Both the position numbers and the translations under genes were made by a program. A stretch of 64,000 nucleotides of DNA from Bacillus sp. A301a_S52 (lineage in GTDB: Bacteria > Bacillota > Bacilli > Bacillales > Salisediminibacteriaceae): assembly GCA_024701455.1 (NCBI GenBank), contig JABXYP010000001.1:2918001-2982000 (forward strand), given 5' to 3'. The stretch's first letter is position 1; each line of letters starts with the position of its first letter. Shown piece after piece: positions 16,449-24,394 of this stretch. Under the pieces are notes generated by a model. The model worked only from the letters and a program-made list of their open reading frames with translations, ran no database searches and was not told the origin of the DNA.

Positions 16449-17758
16449 TAGAAAGTTCCCTCCTCTTTAAAGGAACGAGAACGACGGAATTGGAAGAACG
16501 CAAACGTCGCTACAAGTATTCCTAAAATAATAGAAATGGCTGCAGCCATATTAAACTGTTGGGTTTCGAACGTCAACCCGTAAATCCAAGAAATCAAAAT
16601 ATCTGTACCACCGGCTGTTTGACCTCGAACAGCTGGTCCACCTTGGTTAAATAAGTAAATAATATTAAAGTTGTTAAAGTTAAATGAATACTGCATGATC
16701 AATAGTGGTGCAGTAGCGAACATCAAGTGCGGAAATGTAATATTACGGAATTTCTGCATTCTATTGGCTCCATCAATATCTGCTGCTTCATACCAATCAG
16801 AGGAAATTCCTTGAAGAACTCCTGTAAACAAAGCGAATACAAATGGAAAACCAAGCCAAACTTGAATCATAATTAAAGCAACTTTAGTCCAGAACGGATC
16901 CTGTAACCATGCAATTCGTGTGTTGAATAAAGGTTCAATAATTTGCAAGTTAATGGCGCCAAAGTTGTCATTGAAAATAGCTGAAAAGATAATGATTGTT
17001 ACAAAGGCCGGAACAGCCCAAGGTAAAATGAACACTGTTCTAATCAGTTTTTTAAACTTTAACCTTGGATCATTAACAATAACTGCCAAGAACATTGCTA
17101 GGGCAATTTGCAAAGTAGTCGCTACAAACGTCCAAATTAAGGTCCATGACAATACACTAACAAAGGTATTTCTCCACTCATTTATAGTGAATAAATTGAT
17201 AAAGTTTTCAAGTCCAACCCACTGTAATATATGACGCGGTGGTGCATTATATAAATTATAGTTAGTAAATGCTAAGAACGCCATGAATAGTAAAGGGAAA
17301 ACAACAACAAATATTAGTAGAAATAGCCCTGGCCCGATTAGCATGTAAGGAAAACCTGTATCCCACGCATTACGAAACCCTTCTCTAATATTCGGTACTT
17401 TCCAACCTAATTGAATTCTCTTTGCGTCTTTATAAGCATCTTGGATATTCAAAATGTAGAAACTTAAAAAGAAGGCGACAATAATTAACGAAAGAATCCC
17501 GTTACTTAAAAAGACTCTGGAATCGTCTTGTCTGGGCACTTCACCAAGTGTAACCAACCCTTGTAATCCGGAACCTATAAACTCTATCATCACAACCATA
17601 AAAGCAGCAAAGAGAATGAACAAGACGGCACCTTTAATATATCGCTTGTTATACATTTGCCCTAGCCCTGGAATAACTGAAAGCAGCGCAGCTACAGTCG
17701 GATTATGCTTGGGATTGACTAAAGTATCCTGATCGTATTGACTGTTTATCTTAGCCAT
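16448..17758 (-). CDS. malF: maltodextrin ABC transporter permease, MalF-type
   Basis: A 436-aa permease with eight or so helices. Two extra N-terminal helices (VAALLSVIPGLGQMYNKRY onward) and a hydrophilic insert precede the six-helix core, as in Gram-positive MalF. The EAA loop is EAADIDGANRMQKFRNITFP near 330-349. An AGGAGG site precedes the ATG. It lies between malE and malG. A partial terminator hairpin in front of it probably keeps permease levels below those of the binding protein. Confidence 0.94.
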   Translation of the reverse strand: MAKINSQYDQDTLVNPKHNPTVAALLSVIPGLGQMYNKRYIKGAVLFILFAAFMVVMIEFIGSGLQGLVTLGEVPRQDDSRVFLSNGILSLIIVAFFLSFYILNIQDAYKDAKRIQLGWKVPNIREGFRNAWDTGFPYMLIGPGLFLLIFVVVFPLLFMAFLAFTNYNLYNAPPRHILQWVGLENFINLFTINEWRNTFVSVLSWTLIWTFVATTLQIALAMFLAVIVNDPRLKFKKLIRTVFILPWAVPAFVTIIIFSAIFNDNFGAINLQIIEPLFNTRIAWLQDPFWTKVALIMIQVWLGFPFVFALFTGVLQGISSDWYEAADIDGANRMQKFRNITFPHLMFATAPLLIMQYSFNFNNFNIIYLFNQGGPAVRGQTAGGTDILISWIYGLTFETQQFNMAAAISIILGILVATFAFFQFRRSRSFKEEGTF

Positions 17759-17783
17759 ATTAGCTTCCTCCTGTGAAAAATTA

Positions 17784-17810
17784 GGAGGGAGAGTAAATAT
17801 GTCTCCCCCC
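17784..17810 (-). terminator. partial terminator between malE and malF
   Basis: On the minus strand GGGGGGAGA pairs with TCTCCCTCC (one mismatch) and is followed by TAATTTTT. Such hairpins after binding-protein genes commonly lower downstream expression or protect the 3' end. Confidence 0.6.
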
Positions 17811-17826
17811 GACTTTCTTCTATATA

Positions 17827-19122
17827 TTAATTCATAATTGAGATTTGTTCTTTGATCTGTTCAACTGCCTCATCAAGGACTTCTTGTGGATCATCTCCTT
17901 GTGAGATAAATTCAAGGGCATCACCAATCGGTTCCCAAACTTGAGACATTTCTGGAATGTTAGGCATTGGCTCAGCATGTTGTGCTTGCTCGAAAATTGG
18001 ACTCATGAATTCATCCTCGATTTCAACATCGGTATGAGCAGGAAGCTCTCCAGCAATGTCAAAATAAGTTTCTGAGTTTTCAGCATTTGTTAGGAACAAC
18101 GCTAATTCTGTAGCCCAGTATTCATTTTCAGTATAATAGTTTACTAACCAACCTTTGTTACCAGAGAAAGAACTTAATACTTCACCATCTTGCTCAGGTA
18201 GTGTTGAAATTTCAAAGTTGTCACCTAAAGCCTCTTCATAATCAGGAATAGACCATGGACCTGTTACAACCATACCAACTTGACCGCTTGTGAAAAGACC
18301 ATTCATGATGTCTGCATCAATTCCGTTAGGCATCAGATCTTCTTCAAACCAAGATTGAATAACTTCAGCACCTTCAACAGCGCCTGGTGAATTCAACCCA
18401 ATATCTTCAGAATCATAAGTTCCGTCTTCTTCTTGACCAAATACATATCCACCTGAAGAAGTTAAGAAAGGATATGTGAAATAGAAGTTTGTTGCTTCCA
18501 TTAAGAAACCATAATTGTTTCCATCTGTTAAGTCCCGTGCAATATCCATCAATTCATCGATCGTTTCCGGTGCTTCTGGAACAAGTTCCGTATTGCGGAA
18601 AAGAGCGTAAGTTTCAACAACAGCTGGAATTCCGTACTGAATTCCTTCATAGTTGAATGATTGAACAGCTTCTTCATTGTACTTAGATAGACGATCTAAT
18701 TGATCATCAGTTAATTCTAATTCTGCTGCTAAACCTTGTTCATGAATGTCCCCCATACGGTCATGAGGTTGGAAGAATAGATCTGGACCTTGACCAGCAG
18801 GGCCATCCAATGAAATAGCTTCGACTTGATCTACCATTGAATAAGGAGTTAGGTTCACTCCAATTCCATATTCTTCAGTGAATTTTGCAGTAATTTCTTC
18901 CATAGCATCAATTTGTGCATCTTCATCGTTTACCCACATTGTAAGTTCTTCAGGCTTTTCAGGAACGCCTCCTTCTCCAGTAGTTGTCTCGTTATTCATA
19001 TTGTCTGTTTCAGAATCATTCGCTGGAGCGTTTACTTCGTCATTATTTTCTCCGCTACATGCAGCCAACCCTATCGCAGATACTAAAATCAACGACATTA
19101 AGAATGGTTTACTTTTTAACAT
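17827..19122 (-). CDS. malE: maltodextrin/cyclodextrin-binding lipoprotein, MalE-type
   Basis: A 431-aa extracytoplasmic solute-binding protein. The signal peptide ends at the lipobox GLAAC (Cys22), followed by an acidic Asn/Asp/Glu/Thr linker of about 30 residues and a family 1 binding fold (ELTMWVNDEDAQ, then GPDLFFQPHDRMGD and GYVFGQEEDGTYD). The strongly acidic composition is typical of exported proteins in salt- or alkali-adapted bacilli. It is the first gene of malEFG. A cre-like site at 19233 and LacI-type operators further upstream suggest maltose induction and glucose repression. Confidence 0.93.
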   Translation of the reverse strand: MLKSKPFLMSLILVSAIGLAACSGENNDEVNAPANDSETDNMNNETTTGEGGVPEKPEELTMWVNDEDAQIDAMEEITAKFTEEYGIGVNLTPYSMVDQVEAISLDGPAGQGPDLFFQPHDRMGDIHEQGLAAELELTDDQLDRLSKYNEEAVQSFNYEGIQYGIPAVVETYALFRNTELVPEAPETIDELMDIARDLTDGNNYGFLMEATNFYFTYPFLTSSGGYVFGQEEDGTYDSEDIGLNSPGAVEGAEVIQSWFEEDLMPNGIDADIMNGLFTSGQVGMVVTGPWSIPDYEEALGDNFEISTLPEQDGEVLSSFSGNKGWLVNYYTENEYWATELALFLTNAENSETYFDIAGELPAHTDVEIEDEFMSPIFEQAQHAEPMPNIPEMSQVWEPIGDALEFISQGDDPQEVLDEAVEQIKEQISIMN

Positions 19123-19232
19123 TTGGTTTCCCCCTAAATATTTTTAAGTTTTTTTCATGCGCAATATGTTTCTTATCTAACCTATTTTCAACTGTCTCAT
19201 TCATATAAAAATATGAAAATCACTTAACAAAA

Positions 19233-19246
19233 CGTAATCGCTTTCA
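19233..19246 (-). promoter_or_regulatory. cre-like operator of malEFG
   Basis: On the minus strand TGAAAGCGATTACG fits TGNAANCGNTNNCA except for the last base, about 110 bases ahead of the malE start. Confidence 0.75.
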
Positions 19247-19355
19247 AAGATTAAGCCGTGTTAATTTTCATTTCATCTCGACGTATCCAATAGGTTCCAT
19301 CTTAAAAAGATGAACCAACTTCGTCACAGAAGTGGGAAGAGGGTTGAAATCAGGA

Positions 19356-19368
19356 CAACCGTTTGCGC
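19356..19368 (-). promoter_or_regulatory. LacI/MalR-type operator 1 upstream of malE
   Basis: On the minus strand GCGCAAACGGTTG. It shares GCAAACG with the operators at 19408 and 19639 and departs from the cre consensus at three positions, so MalR is the better candidate ligand. Confidence 0.5.
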
Positions 19369-19407
19369 AATAAAAAATGATCATTGACGACTTCGCTTAT
19401 AGTTTGT

Positions 19408-19422
19408 GAAATCGTTTGCATC
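19408..19422 (-). promoter_or_regulatory. LacI-family operator 2 upstream of malE (also fits cre)
   Basis: On the minus strand GATGCAAACGATTTC with the following A reads TGCAAACGATTTCA, an exact fit to TGNAANCGNTNNCA and also to GCAAACG-type MalR sites. Confidence 0.6.
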
Positions 19423-19638
19423 ACTTTGTAAATTCATTATACATCTAGGCGAAATATTAACACAACCTTTTTTTATGAATTAAAAGCGATTTCACCTTTT
19501 TTTCATTTTTTGTCACTTGTTAATCCGTTGATTTTTAGGAACTTTATCTGAAATCCCCAGTGATGTTATTCCTTTTGCTAATCGTTTTTGACGTTGTAGT
19601 TACTTTTCTAAAATGGTTAAATTTCCAATTTTTTCTTG

Positions 19639-19653
19639 GATCGCGTTTGCATC
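19639..19653 (-). promoter_or_regulatory. LacI/MalR-type operator 3
   Basis: On the minus strand GATGCAAACGCGATC shares GATGCAAACG with operator 2. It is 517 bases from the malE start, a distance at which LacI-family looping is conceivable. Confidence 0.45.
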
Positions 19654-20205
19654 ATTTGTTAATTATGTCACAGAATTTTTATTACATCTTCTGTGGCATG
19701 ATTAGTTTGTATAATGAATTCCTTCACTGTATTATTACGCCAACCTCTCCTCCAATATCCATTTGTAATATTCGTGTTGTATAAAAACATTATAATTTTA
19801 AGCTTATTTAACTTCGTTGTTGAAAGCCAAAGAATAAATACCCAACAAAGGTGGTTATGGCTCTATTTATTTGGAATCTTATCCATTATAAAGGATTTTT
19901 CTTTACCATAAACAAGATTTTTGAAGGTTTTATATATTAAGTTTTAATTAATGCAATGCTAGTGCTCTCGTAACAAACATAAATTTAAATATGTCAAACT
20001 GGCAGTGAAATGTTTCTTGCCTTTATGAAGTGTCACATTCATTTCTTTAAACACAGGTCAGCGTGGGACAACTGGATAGATAGTACGTGCTCATAACCAT
20101 CTATCCTGAATAAATTAATCCATATGCATTTTACCAATTGACATGTGATTGTAGTGGTAGTAAACTAACCATTAACATAATATAGAGAACAAGGCAATGC
20201 TACCT
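19654..20205. other. 550-bp AT-rich stretch, no gene supported
   Basis: Two short plus-strand frames here have no ribosome site and a composition like random AT-rich DNA. Apart from the operator to the left and the hairpin to the right I see nothing that can be named. Confidence 0.5.
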
Positions 20206-20241
20206 AAAGGTACAACCTACATCATGGTTGTGCCTTTTTTT
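20206..20241 (+). terminator. intrinsic terminator just ahead of the neopullulanase gene
   Basis: AGGTACAACC pairs with GGTTGTGCCT (one G-T step) around a short loop and is followed by seven T. It points right and ends about 33 bases before the gene's ATG, with a TATAAT between. It either ends an upstream leader transcript or attenuates the gene. Confidence 0.7.
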
Positions 20242-20273
20242 ATTTAACTATAATGAATTGGAGAGTGAAAATA

Positions 20274-22037
20274 ATGTTTAAAGAAGCTATTTATCATCGA
20301 CCTAAAAATGAATTTGCCTATCCAGTAGATGAAAGAACTCTTCATATTAAGCTGAAGACGAAAAAACATGACGTGGAGAGAGCTCAGCTTATATATGGAG
20401 ATCCGTATGACTATGACCCTGAAGAAGATTGTTGGATTTCACAGACTAAAAGTATGTCTTTTAACGGAAGGGATGATCTCTATGATTATTGGATTGTTGA
20501 GATACAACCATCTCATAATCGTCTGAGATATGGATTTCAATTGGAAGACTCCGAAGAAACGCTTTACTTCACGGAGAAAGGGTTCTACCAATCCAAACCA
20601 AGGGATGCCATTTTCTATTTCTGTTTTCCTTATCTTAATGCTATCGATGTTTTTTCACCGCCTGCTTGGGTAAATTCTACTGTATGGTACCAAATCTTTC
20701 CCGAACGTTTTGCCAATGGTGATCCTTCTATTAACCCGAAAGGGACTCTACCATGGGGGAGCACCGAACCAACGCAACATAGCTTCTTTGGTGGAGATTT
20801 TCAAGGTGTCATGAATCAATTAGATTATTTAGAGAAACTGGGGATTACAGGGATTTATTTTACACCTATTTTCTTGGCCCATTCTAATCATAAATATGAC
20901 ACGATCGACTATATGGAAATTGATCCGCAGTTTGGGGATAAAGAAACGTTCAAGGAACTTGTTAATCAATGTCATAAAAGAGGCATTCGGGTGATGCTGG
21001 ATGCCGTGTTTAACCACAGTGGCTTTTACTTCGAACCCTTTCAAGATGTTATTAAAAATCAAGAAAAGTCACGATATAAAGATTGGTTTCATTTACATGG
21101 CTTTCCTATAAACACAACCGGTTCTCCCAATTATGATACGTTTGGTTATGTCCCGTCTATGCCTAAATTGAACACAGAAAACGAAGAGGTTAAAGCGTAT
21201 TTATTAAAAGTTGCCCGATATTGGATTGAAGAATTTGATATTGATGGTTGGCGGTTAGATGTTGCGAATGAAGTGGATCATTCTTTTTGGAGAGAGTTTC
21301 GAAAAGTCGTAAAACAAGCAAAACCGGATGCTTATATTCTAGGAGAGATTTGGCATGACTCTATGCCATGGTTACAAGGTGATCAGTTTGATGCAGTCAT
21401 GAACTACCCATTAACAGCAGCCGTTAATGATTTTTTCGCAAACGATTTAATAAGTCAACAAGAGTTTGAACAGGGGCTCACAAAAATAACTAATATGTAC
21501 CCAGAAACTATTAATGATGTTCAATTTAACCTGTTAGGAAGCCACGATACGTCTCGCATCCTTACTGTCAGTCAAAACAATAAAGAAAAAGTGAAACTTC
21601 AAATGCTCGTTCAATTTACAATGGCCGGCACACCATGTATTTATTATGGTGATGAGATATCTATGACAGGCGGTATGGAACCTGAATCTAGAAAGTGTAT
21701 GATTTGGAGTAAAGAAGATCAAGATTTAGATATGTTTGCCTTTGTACAAAAACTGATTTCATTACGAAAACAGTTCAAACTTTTTAGAACAAATAAGGGG
21801 TTTTCTTTTTTAGGAGCTTCAAAAGATGAAAACATTCTTTCTTATCGGAAAAGTGATCATGATAGTGAGATTCTTATCATGATTAATAAACATGATCAAG
21901 TGAAAGATGCAACACTTCCGATGGCATTTCAAAATAAAACGATAAATGATTTGTGGAGTGCCCAAGAAATCAAAACAACAAGGAAGATTCAACTTAAACC
22001 ATACAGTTTCTATATTTTACAATTATCTAAAGGCTAA
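20274..22037 (+). CDS. neopullulanase / cyclomaltodextrinase (GH13_20)
   Basis: An intracellular 587-aa enzyme with the N-terminal domain specific to the neopullulanase, maltogenic amylase and cyclomaltodextrinase group (FKEAIYHRPKNEFAYPVDER), then the catalytic barrel. Catalytic residues are Asp329 in DGWRLDVANE, Glu358 in ILGEIWHD and Asp425 in GSHDTSR, offset by four from the Thermoactinomyces TVAII enzyme. It lacks a signal peptide. It hydrolyses cyclodextrins and maltodextrins brought in by MalEFG to maltose and glucose. The ATG at 20274 follows GGAGAGTG; an earlier ATG at 20253 overlaps the promoter. A terminator-like hairpin lies directly upstream. Confidence 0.93.
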   Translation: MFKEAIYHRPKNEFAYPVDERTLHIKLKTKKHDVERAQLIYGDPYDYDPEEDCWISQTKSMSFNGRDDLYDYWIVEIQPSHNRLRYGFQLEDSEETLYFTEKGFYQSKPRDAIFYFCFPYLNAIDVFSPPAWVNSTVWYQIFPERFANGDPSINPKGTLPWGSTEPTQHSFFGGDFQGVMNQLDYLEKLGITGIYFTPIFLAHSNHKYDTIDYMEIDPQFGDKETFKELVNQCHKRGIRVMLDAVFNHSGFYFEPFQDVIKNQEKSRYKDWFHLHGFPINTTGSPNYDTFGYVPSMPKLNTENEEVKAYLLKVARYWIEEFDIDGWRLDVANEVDHSFWREFRKVVKQAKPDAYILGEIWHDSMPWLQGDQFDAVMNYPLTAAVNDFFANDLISQQEFEQGLTKITNMYPETINDVQFNLLGSHDTSRILTVSQNNKEKVKLQMLVQFTMAGTPCIYYGDEISMTGGMEPESRKCMIWSKEDQDLDMFAFVQKLISLRKQFKLFRTNKGFSFLGASKDENILSYRKSDHDSEILIMINKHDQVKDATLPMAFQNKTINDLWSAQEIKTTRKIQLKPYSFYILQLSKG

Positions 22038-22057
22038 GCGAATCAACACTTAAGAAA

Positions 22058-22094
22058 CACCTCCCTTACCTAACAAAACCTAACCTGGGAGGTG
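22058..22094 (+). terminator. hairpin after the neopullulanase gene
   Basis: CACCTCCC pairs perfectly with GGGAGGTG 20 bases beyond the stop, but no T-run follows. It could be a weak terminator or a 3'-end stabiliser. A second hairpin, AGGTCGG/CCGACCT with TTT, lies at 22182-22210. Confidence 0.4.
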
Positions 22095-22460
22095 GTGAGA
22101 CGTGCTCCAAGGAAACAAATTTCTTCAAGCATCAACTAGCTGAACAAGTTATAATAAAATCGAATGAAAACCATTAAATAGAGGTCGGAGGGATGACACC
22201 CCCGACCTTTCACTTATATGACAGTGTCTTAGTCTAGTCCCTCTGTGTTTCATATCCCTCACTTAAGCTGCTTATGAGACCTATAAAGGCAATCAGAACT
22301 GTTCTTTCGATGGCCCTTTCGTTTATATTATATCGGGATAGACCGTGATACTTCATCATACGGATGCCATCTATAATCGAACGTTATTATGACAATCACC
22401 TTTATAGTGAACTTCAACGCACGTCTTTTCAGTTCTTTATTCAATTCATCGAGCACACTA

Positions 22461-22560
22461 CGAACTCGTTTCAGTAAGATGATACATCGAGAAATCAGCT
22501 AGCGCCTCGCCTCCACCTATTAGCTAAACGCCTAAGAAGGTGGACGTCTATAACCCTTAA
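22461..22560 (+). repeat. dispersed repeat family B, copy 2
   Basis: Shares the ordered blocks CGAACTCGTTT, GAGAAATCAG and TAGCG-CTCG with 15456-15565. An internal TCCACCT/AGGTGGA stem is conserved in place but not in sequence. The 250 bp to its left (22211-22460) hold no gene I can see. Confidence 0.65.
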
Positions 22561-22584
22561 ACCAGAATTAAAGGGATTTTCTAC

Positions 22585-22872
22585 TTATCCGTGGTTATAT
22601 TTAATTTCTTGCTCATCTTTATCGTAAATGACTTCAAAATCTGCTCCGTCAAAGTACCACTCATCTTTTTGCTCCACATAAAAGTGGATTCCTTCTTTGT
22701 CGTCTGACACAGCTTCTTCATCTGGGGCTTTGACAGCGACACCTAAAGAGAAGCCAGATTGAAAATTCCCACATCCACCATAACGGACAAAAAACTGTAC
22801 ATGATCTCCAGACTCCACGTCTAACTCTTTTTTAAACCATTCAACAGCATCGTTCGTCACTGTCATGTTCAT
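22585..22872 (-). CDS. HesB-like (IscA-fold) protein, YneR family
   Basis: A 95-aa protein with the HesB/YadR fold: WFKKELDVESGDHVQFFVRYGG near 10-31, GFSLGVAV and a C-terminal DFEVIYDKDEQEIKYN. It has only one cysteine (in YGGCGNF), so it lacks the CGC triad of true A-type iron-sulfur carriers and belongs to the shorter YneR-like branch of unknown role. The start at 22872 follows GGAGGG seven bases ahead. It stands alone, divergent from the Crp/Fnr gene. Confidence 0.82.
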   Translation of the reverse strand: MNMTVTNDAVEWFKKELDVESGDHVQFFVRYGGCGNFQSGFSLGVAVKAPDEEAVSDDKEGIHFYVEQKDEWYFDGADFEVIYDKDEQEIKYNHG

Positions 22873-23064
22873 ACCTTTCCCTCCAATAGCTCGACCTAAG
22901 TGCACTTATACAAATTGGGATCAAGTGATTCCTATCTGTTAAGAAACACATTATCGGAAATGACTCATATTTTCAAGTAAGAGGGACTAATTGATATTAC
23001 CTAATTCTAATTTATTTGTTAAACTTAAGTAAAAAACAAGAAATAATTGAAAAGGATGATGATG

Positions 23065-23775
23065 ATGGCTTCGGACACCTTTCTGCGTTCTATTCCTGTC
23101 TTTGCTCCACTATCTGAGGATATGAAAGAGCAATTGCAACTCATTGTACAGTATAAAACGATTACGAAGGGAGATGTGTTATTTAGGGAATCCGAACAAG
23201 CGCGAGCCCTCTATTTTATCCATGAAGGAAAAGTAAAACTTACAAAAAGTAGTAAAGACGGTAAAGAGATTGTCCTTTGTCTTCGTCAAGCAAAAGATCT
23301 GTTCGCAGAAGTGGCGTTGTTTTGTAACAAAGATAAAACATACCCAGCAACTGCTACTGTAATTGAGAGTGGTGCTGTCTCATTAATAAAAAATGAAGAC
23401 TTAGAAAAACATCTCACCCATCATCCAGAGTTAGTTTTCCCCCTGTTTCAAATCATGGCTGAACGCTTACGTACCGCACAAACAACATTAAGGGATGTGG
23501 CACTGTATAGCAAGTTAAGCGCCTTATGTGCCACCCTTCTCCGCTTAGCTGACGACTATGGCCTTGAGCACCATAACGGCGTTTACGTTGATGTGAAATT
23601 AACTCACGAGGAATTAGGGAATTTCTTTGGCGCTACAAGAGAGAGTGTGACACGGATGATGAATCAACTGAAAAATAAAGGCATCATTAGTCAGGAAAAA
23701 GGACGCTTAATTATTCACAATTTTAAAACCTTACGTTCGTATGCACAGCGTGAACACCCCGAGAATGTTAATTAA
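23065..23775 (+). CDS. Crp/Fnr-family regulator without iron-sulfur ligands
   Basis: A 236-aa activator with a cyclic-nucleotide-binding barrel (about 10-125) and a winged helix at about 175-200 (THEELGNFFGATRESVTRMM), whose recognition residues resemble those of Fnr. The C-terminus has no cysteine cluster, so it is not an Fnr-type oxygen sensor; effector unknown. ArcR/NtcA-like or redox (single-Cys) control are alternatives. Four ATG codons in a row make the start ambiguous; I prefer the fourth, nine bases after AAGG. It faces the small RNA and the molybdenum-cofactor operon, so a link to nitrate respiration is possible but unproven. Confidence 0.88.
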   Translation: MASDTFLRSIPVFAPLSEDMKEQLQLIVQYKTITKGDVLFRESEQARALYFIHEGKVKLTKSSKDGKEIVLCLRQAKDLFAEVALFCNKDKTYPATATVIESGAVSLIKNEDLEKHLTHHPELVFPLFQIMAERLRTAQTTLRDVALYSKLSALCATLLRLADDYGLEHHNGVYVDVKLTHEELGNFFGATRESVTRMMNQLKNKGIISQEKGRLIIHNFKTLRSYAQREHPENVN

Positions 23776-23865
23776 ACCACCTACGAGATTGAGATAGTCT
23801 TTAGTCTTCGCTGGAAAAATCATTCGCATAAAACCTTCACCATACAAAAACAAGAGATTTAGAAC

Positions 23866-23893
23866 GAAAAAAAAACGCCTGCTAGTGCAGACG
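23866..23893 (-). terminator. terminator of the predicted small RNA
   Basis: CGTCTGC (23893-23887) pairs with GCAGGCG (23882-23876) around a 4-base loop with one wobble, followed on the minus strand by nine T. Confidence 0.85.
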
Positions 23894-24081
23894 CAGCTGT
23901 TCATAATGATTGGGGGTCATTAATGAACAAAATTTCATGCATTCACATGTTTTGGGTTTGCCACGTTATTATCTGGCAGCATTACCGTCTTTGGGGTAAA
24001 CGATATGCAAATAACGTTGGGTTTTCTACTAAAAAGGAAGTAAAGCTATGCATCGCCGACTGAGATTCATCCGACGAATAC
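23866..24081 (-). ncRNA. predicted Fnr-activated small RNA, ~216 nt
   Basis: No protein frame with a ribosome site explains this interval. On the minus strand it has a perfect Fnr box (24130-24115) exactly 29.5 bases before TATACT (24093-24088), giving a start near 24081. A strong intrinsic terminator lies at 23893-23866 (CGTCTGC/GCAGGCG, then nine T). In between are two stable hairpins that present C-rich loops: CGTTT-ACCCCAA-AGACG (about 24004-23988), inside an outer ACGTTATT/AATAACGT stem, and a 12-bp GTTCATTAATGA stem with loop CCCCCAA (about 23937-23908). C-rich loops are the hallmark of Gram-positive sRNAs that pair with ribosome sites (RsaE/RoxS class), though the sequence is not RoxS as I know it. 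Confidence 0.72.
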
Positions 24082-24087
24082 TTGTTT

Positions 24088-24093
24088 AGTATA
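24088..24093 (-). promoter_or_regulatory. -10 element of the predicted small RNA
   Basis: TATACT on the minus strand, five of six consensus bases, placed 29.5 bases from the Fnr box centre. Confidence 0.75.
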
Positions 24094-24114
24094 GCTAAAA
24101 GGTTCAAATCATTC

Positions 24115-24130
24115 TGTGAAAAGTATCACA
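24115..24130 (-). promoter_or_regulatory. perfect Fnr box driving the predicted small RNA
   Basis: TGTGA-AAAGTA-TCACA matches the palindrome at every defined base. It lies just past the moaD stop, where it cannot drive moaD, and is oriented with TATACT to its left. Confidence 0.85.
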
Positions 24131-24154
24131 TCATTTTGTGAACATTTAATGACA

Positions 24155-24391
24155 TCATCCGCCACTCACTGGGGGGATAAAGGCTACTTGATCACCCTCT
24201 TTCGCAACTGCTGTTTCATTGGCATATTCTTCATTAATAGCTATCACCGCTGACGAAAGTCCAGTCACATTTGGATACTCAGCCATCAATTTACTCCTTA
24301 GTACTGATAATGTGATCGATGTTTCATTAATCGTTAACGTACGTCTTCCTATTTTCTCTTCCAAATCCGCAAAAAGTAGAACGTGTATCAT
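24155..24391 (-). CDS. moaD: molybdopterin synthase small subunit MoaD
   Basis: A 78-aa ubiquitin-fold sulfur carrier ending in the required Gly-Gly (IPPVSGG). Once thiocarboxylated it donates sulfur to cyclic pyranopterin monophosphate in the molybdopterin synthase complex with MoaE. GGAGAT precedes the ATG at 24391, and the gene starts three bases after the moaE stop. It is the last gene of moeA-mobB-moaE-moaD, which supplies cofactor for the nitrate reductase at 7.8-12.4 kb. Confidence 0.93.
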   Translation of the reverse strand: MIHVLLFADLEEKIGRRTLTINETSITLSVLRSKLMAEYPNVTGLSSAVIAINEEYANETAVAKEGDQVAFIPPVSGG

Positions 24392-24394
24392 AGT

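Noticed and set aside
19560..19911. Two overlapping hydrophobic plus-strand frames of 65-74 codons upstream of the neopullulanase gene.
   Set aside because: No ribosome sites; the composition is that of AT-rich non-coding DNA, and one LacI-type operator lies inside.
20140..20160. TGTGATTGTAG, identical to the left part of the ywiC Fnr box.
   Set aside because: The right half reads TGGTA instead of TCACA and no -10 lies at the class II distance.
23927..24064. A 45-codon plus-strand frame with a GGGGG sequence ahead of its ATG.
   Set aside because: The G-run is the loop of a hairpin on the opposite strand. The interval is better explained as a minus-strand RNA with its own promoter and terminator, and the peptide looks like nothing known.
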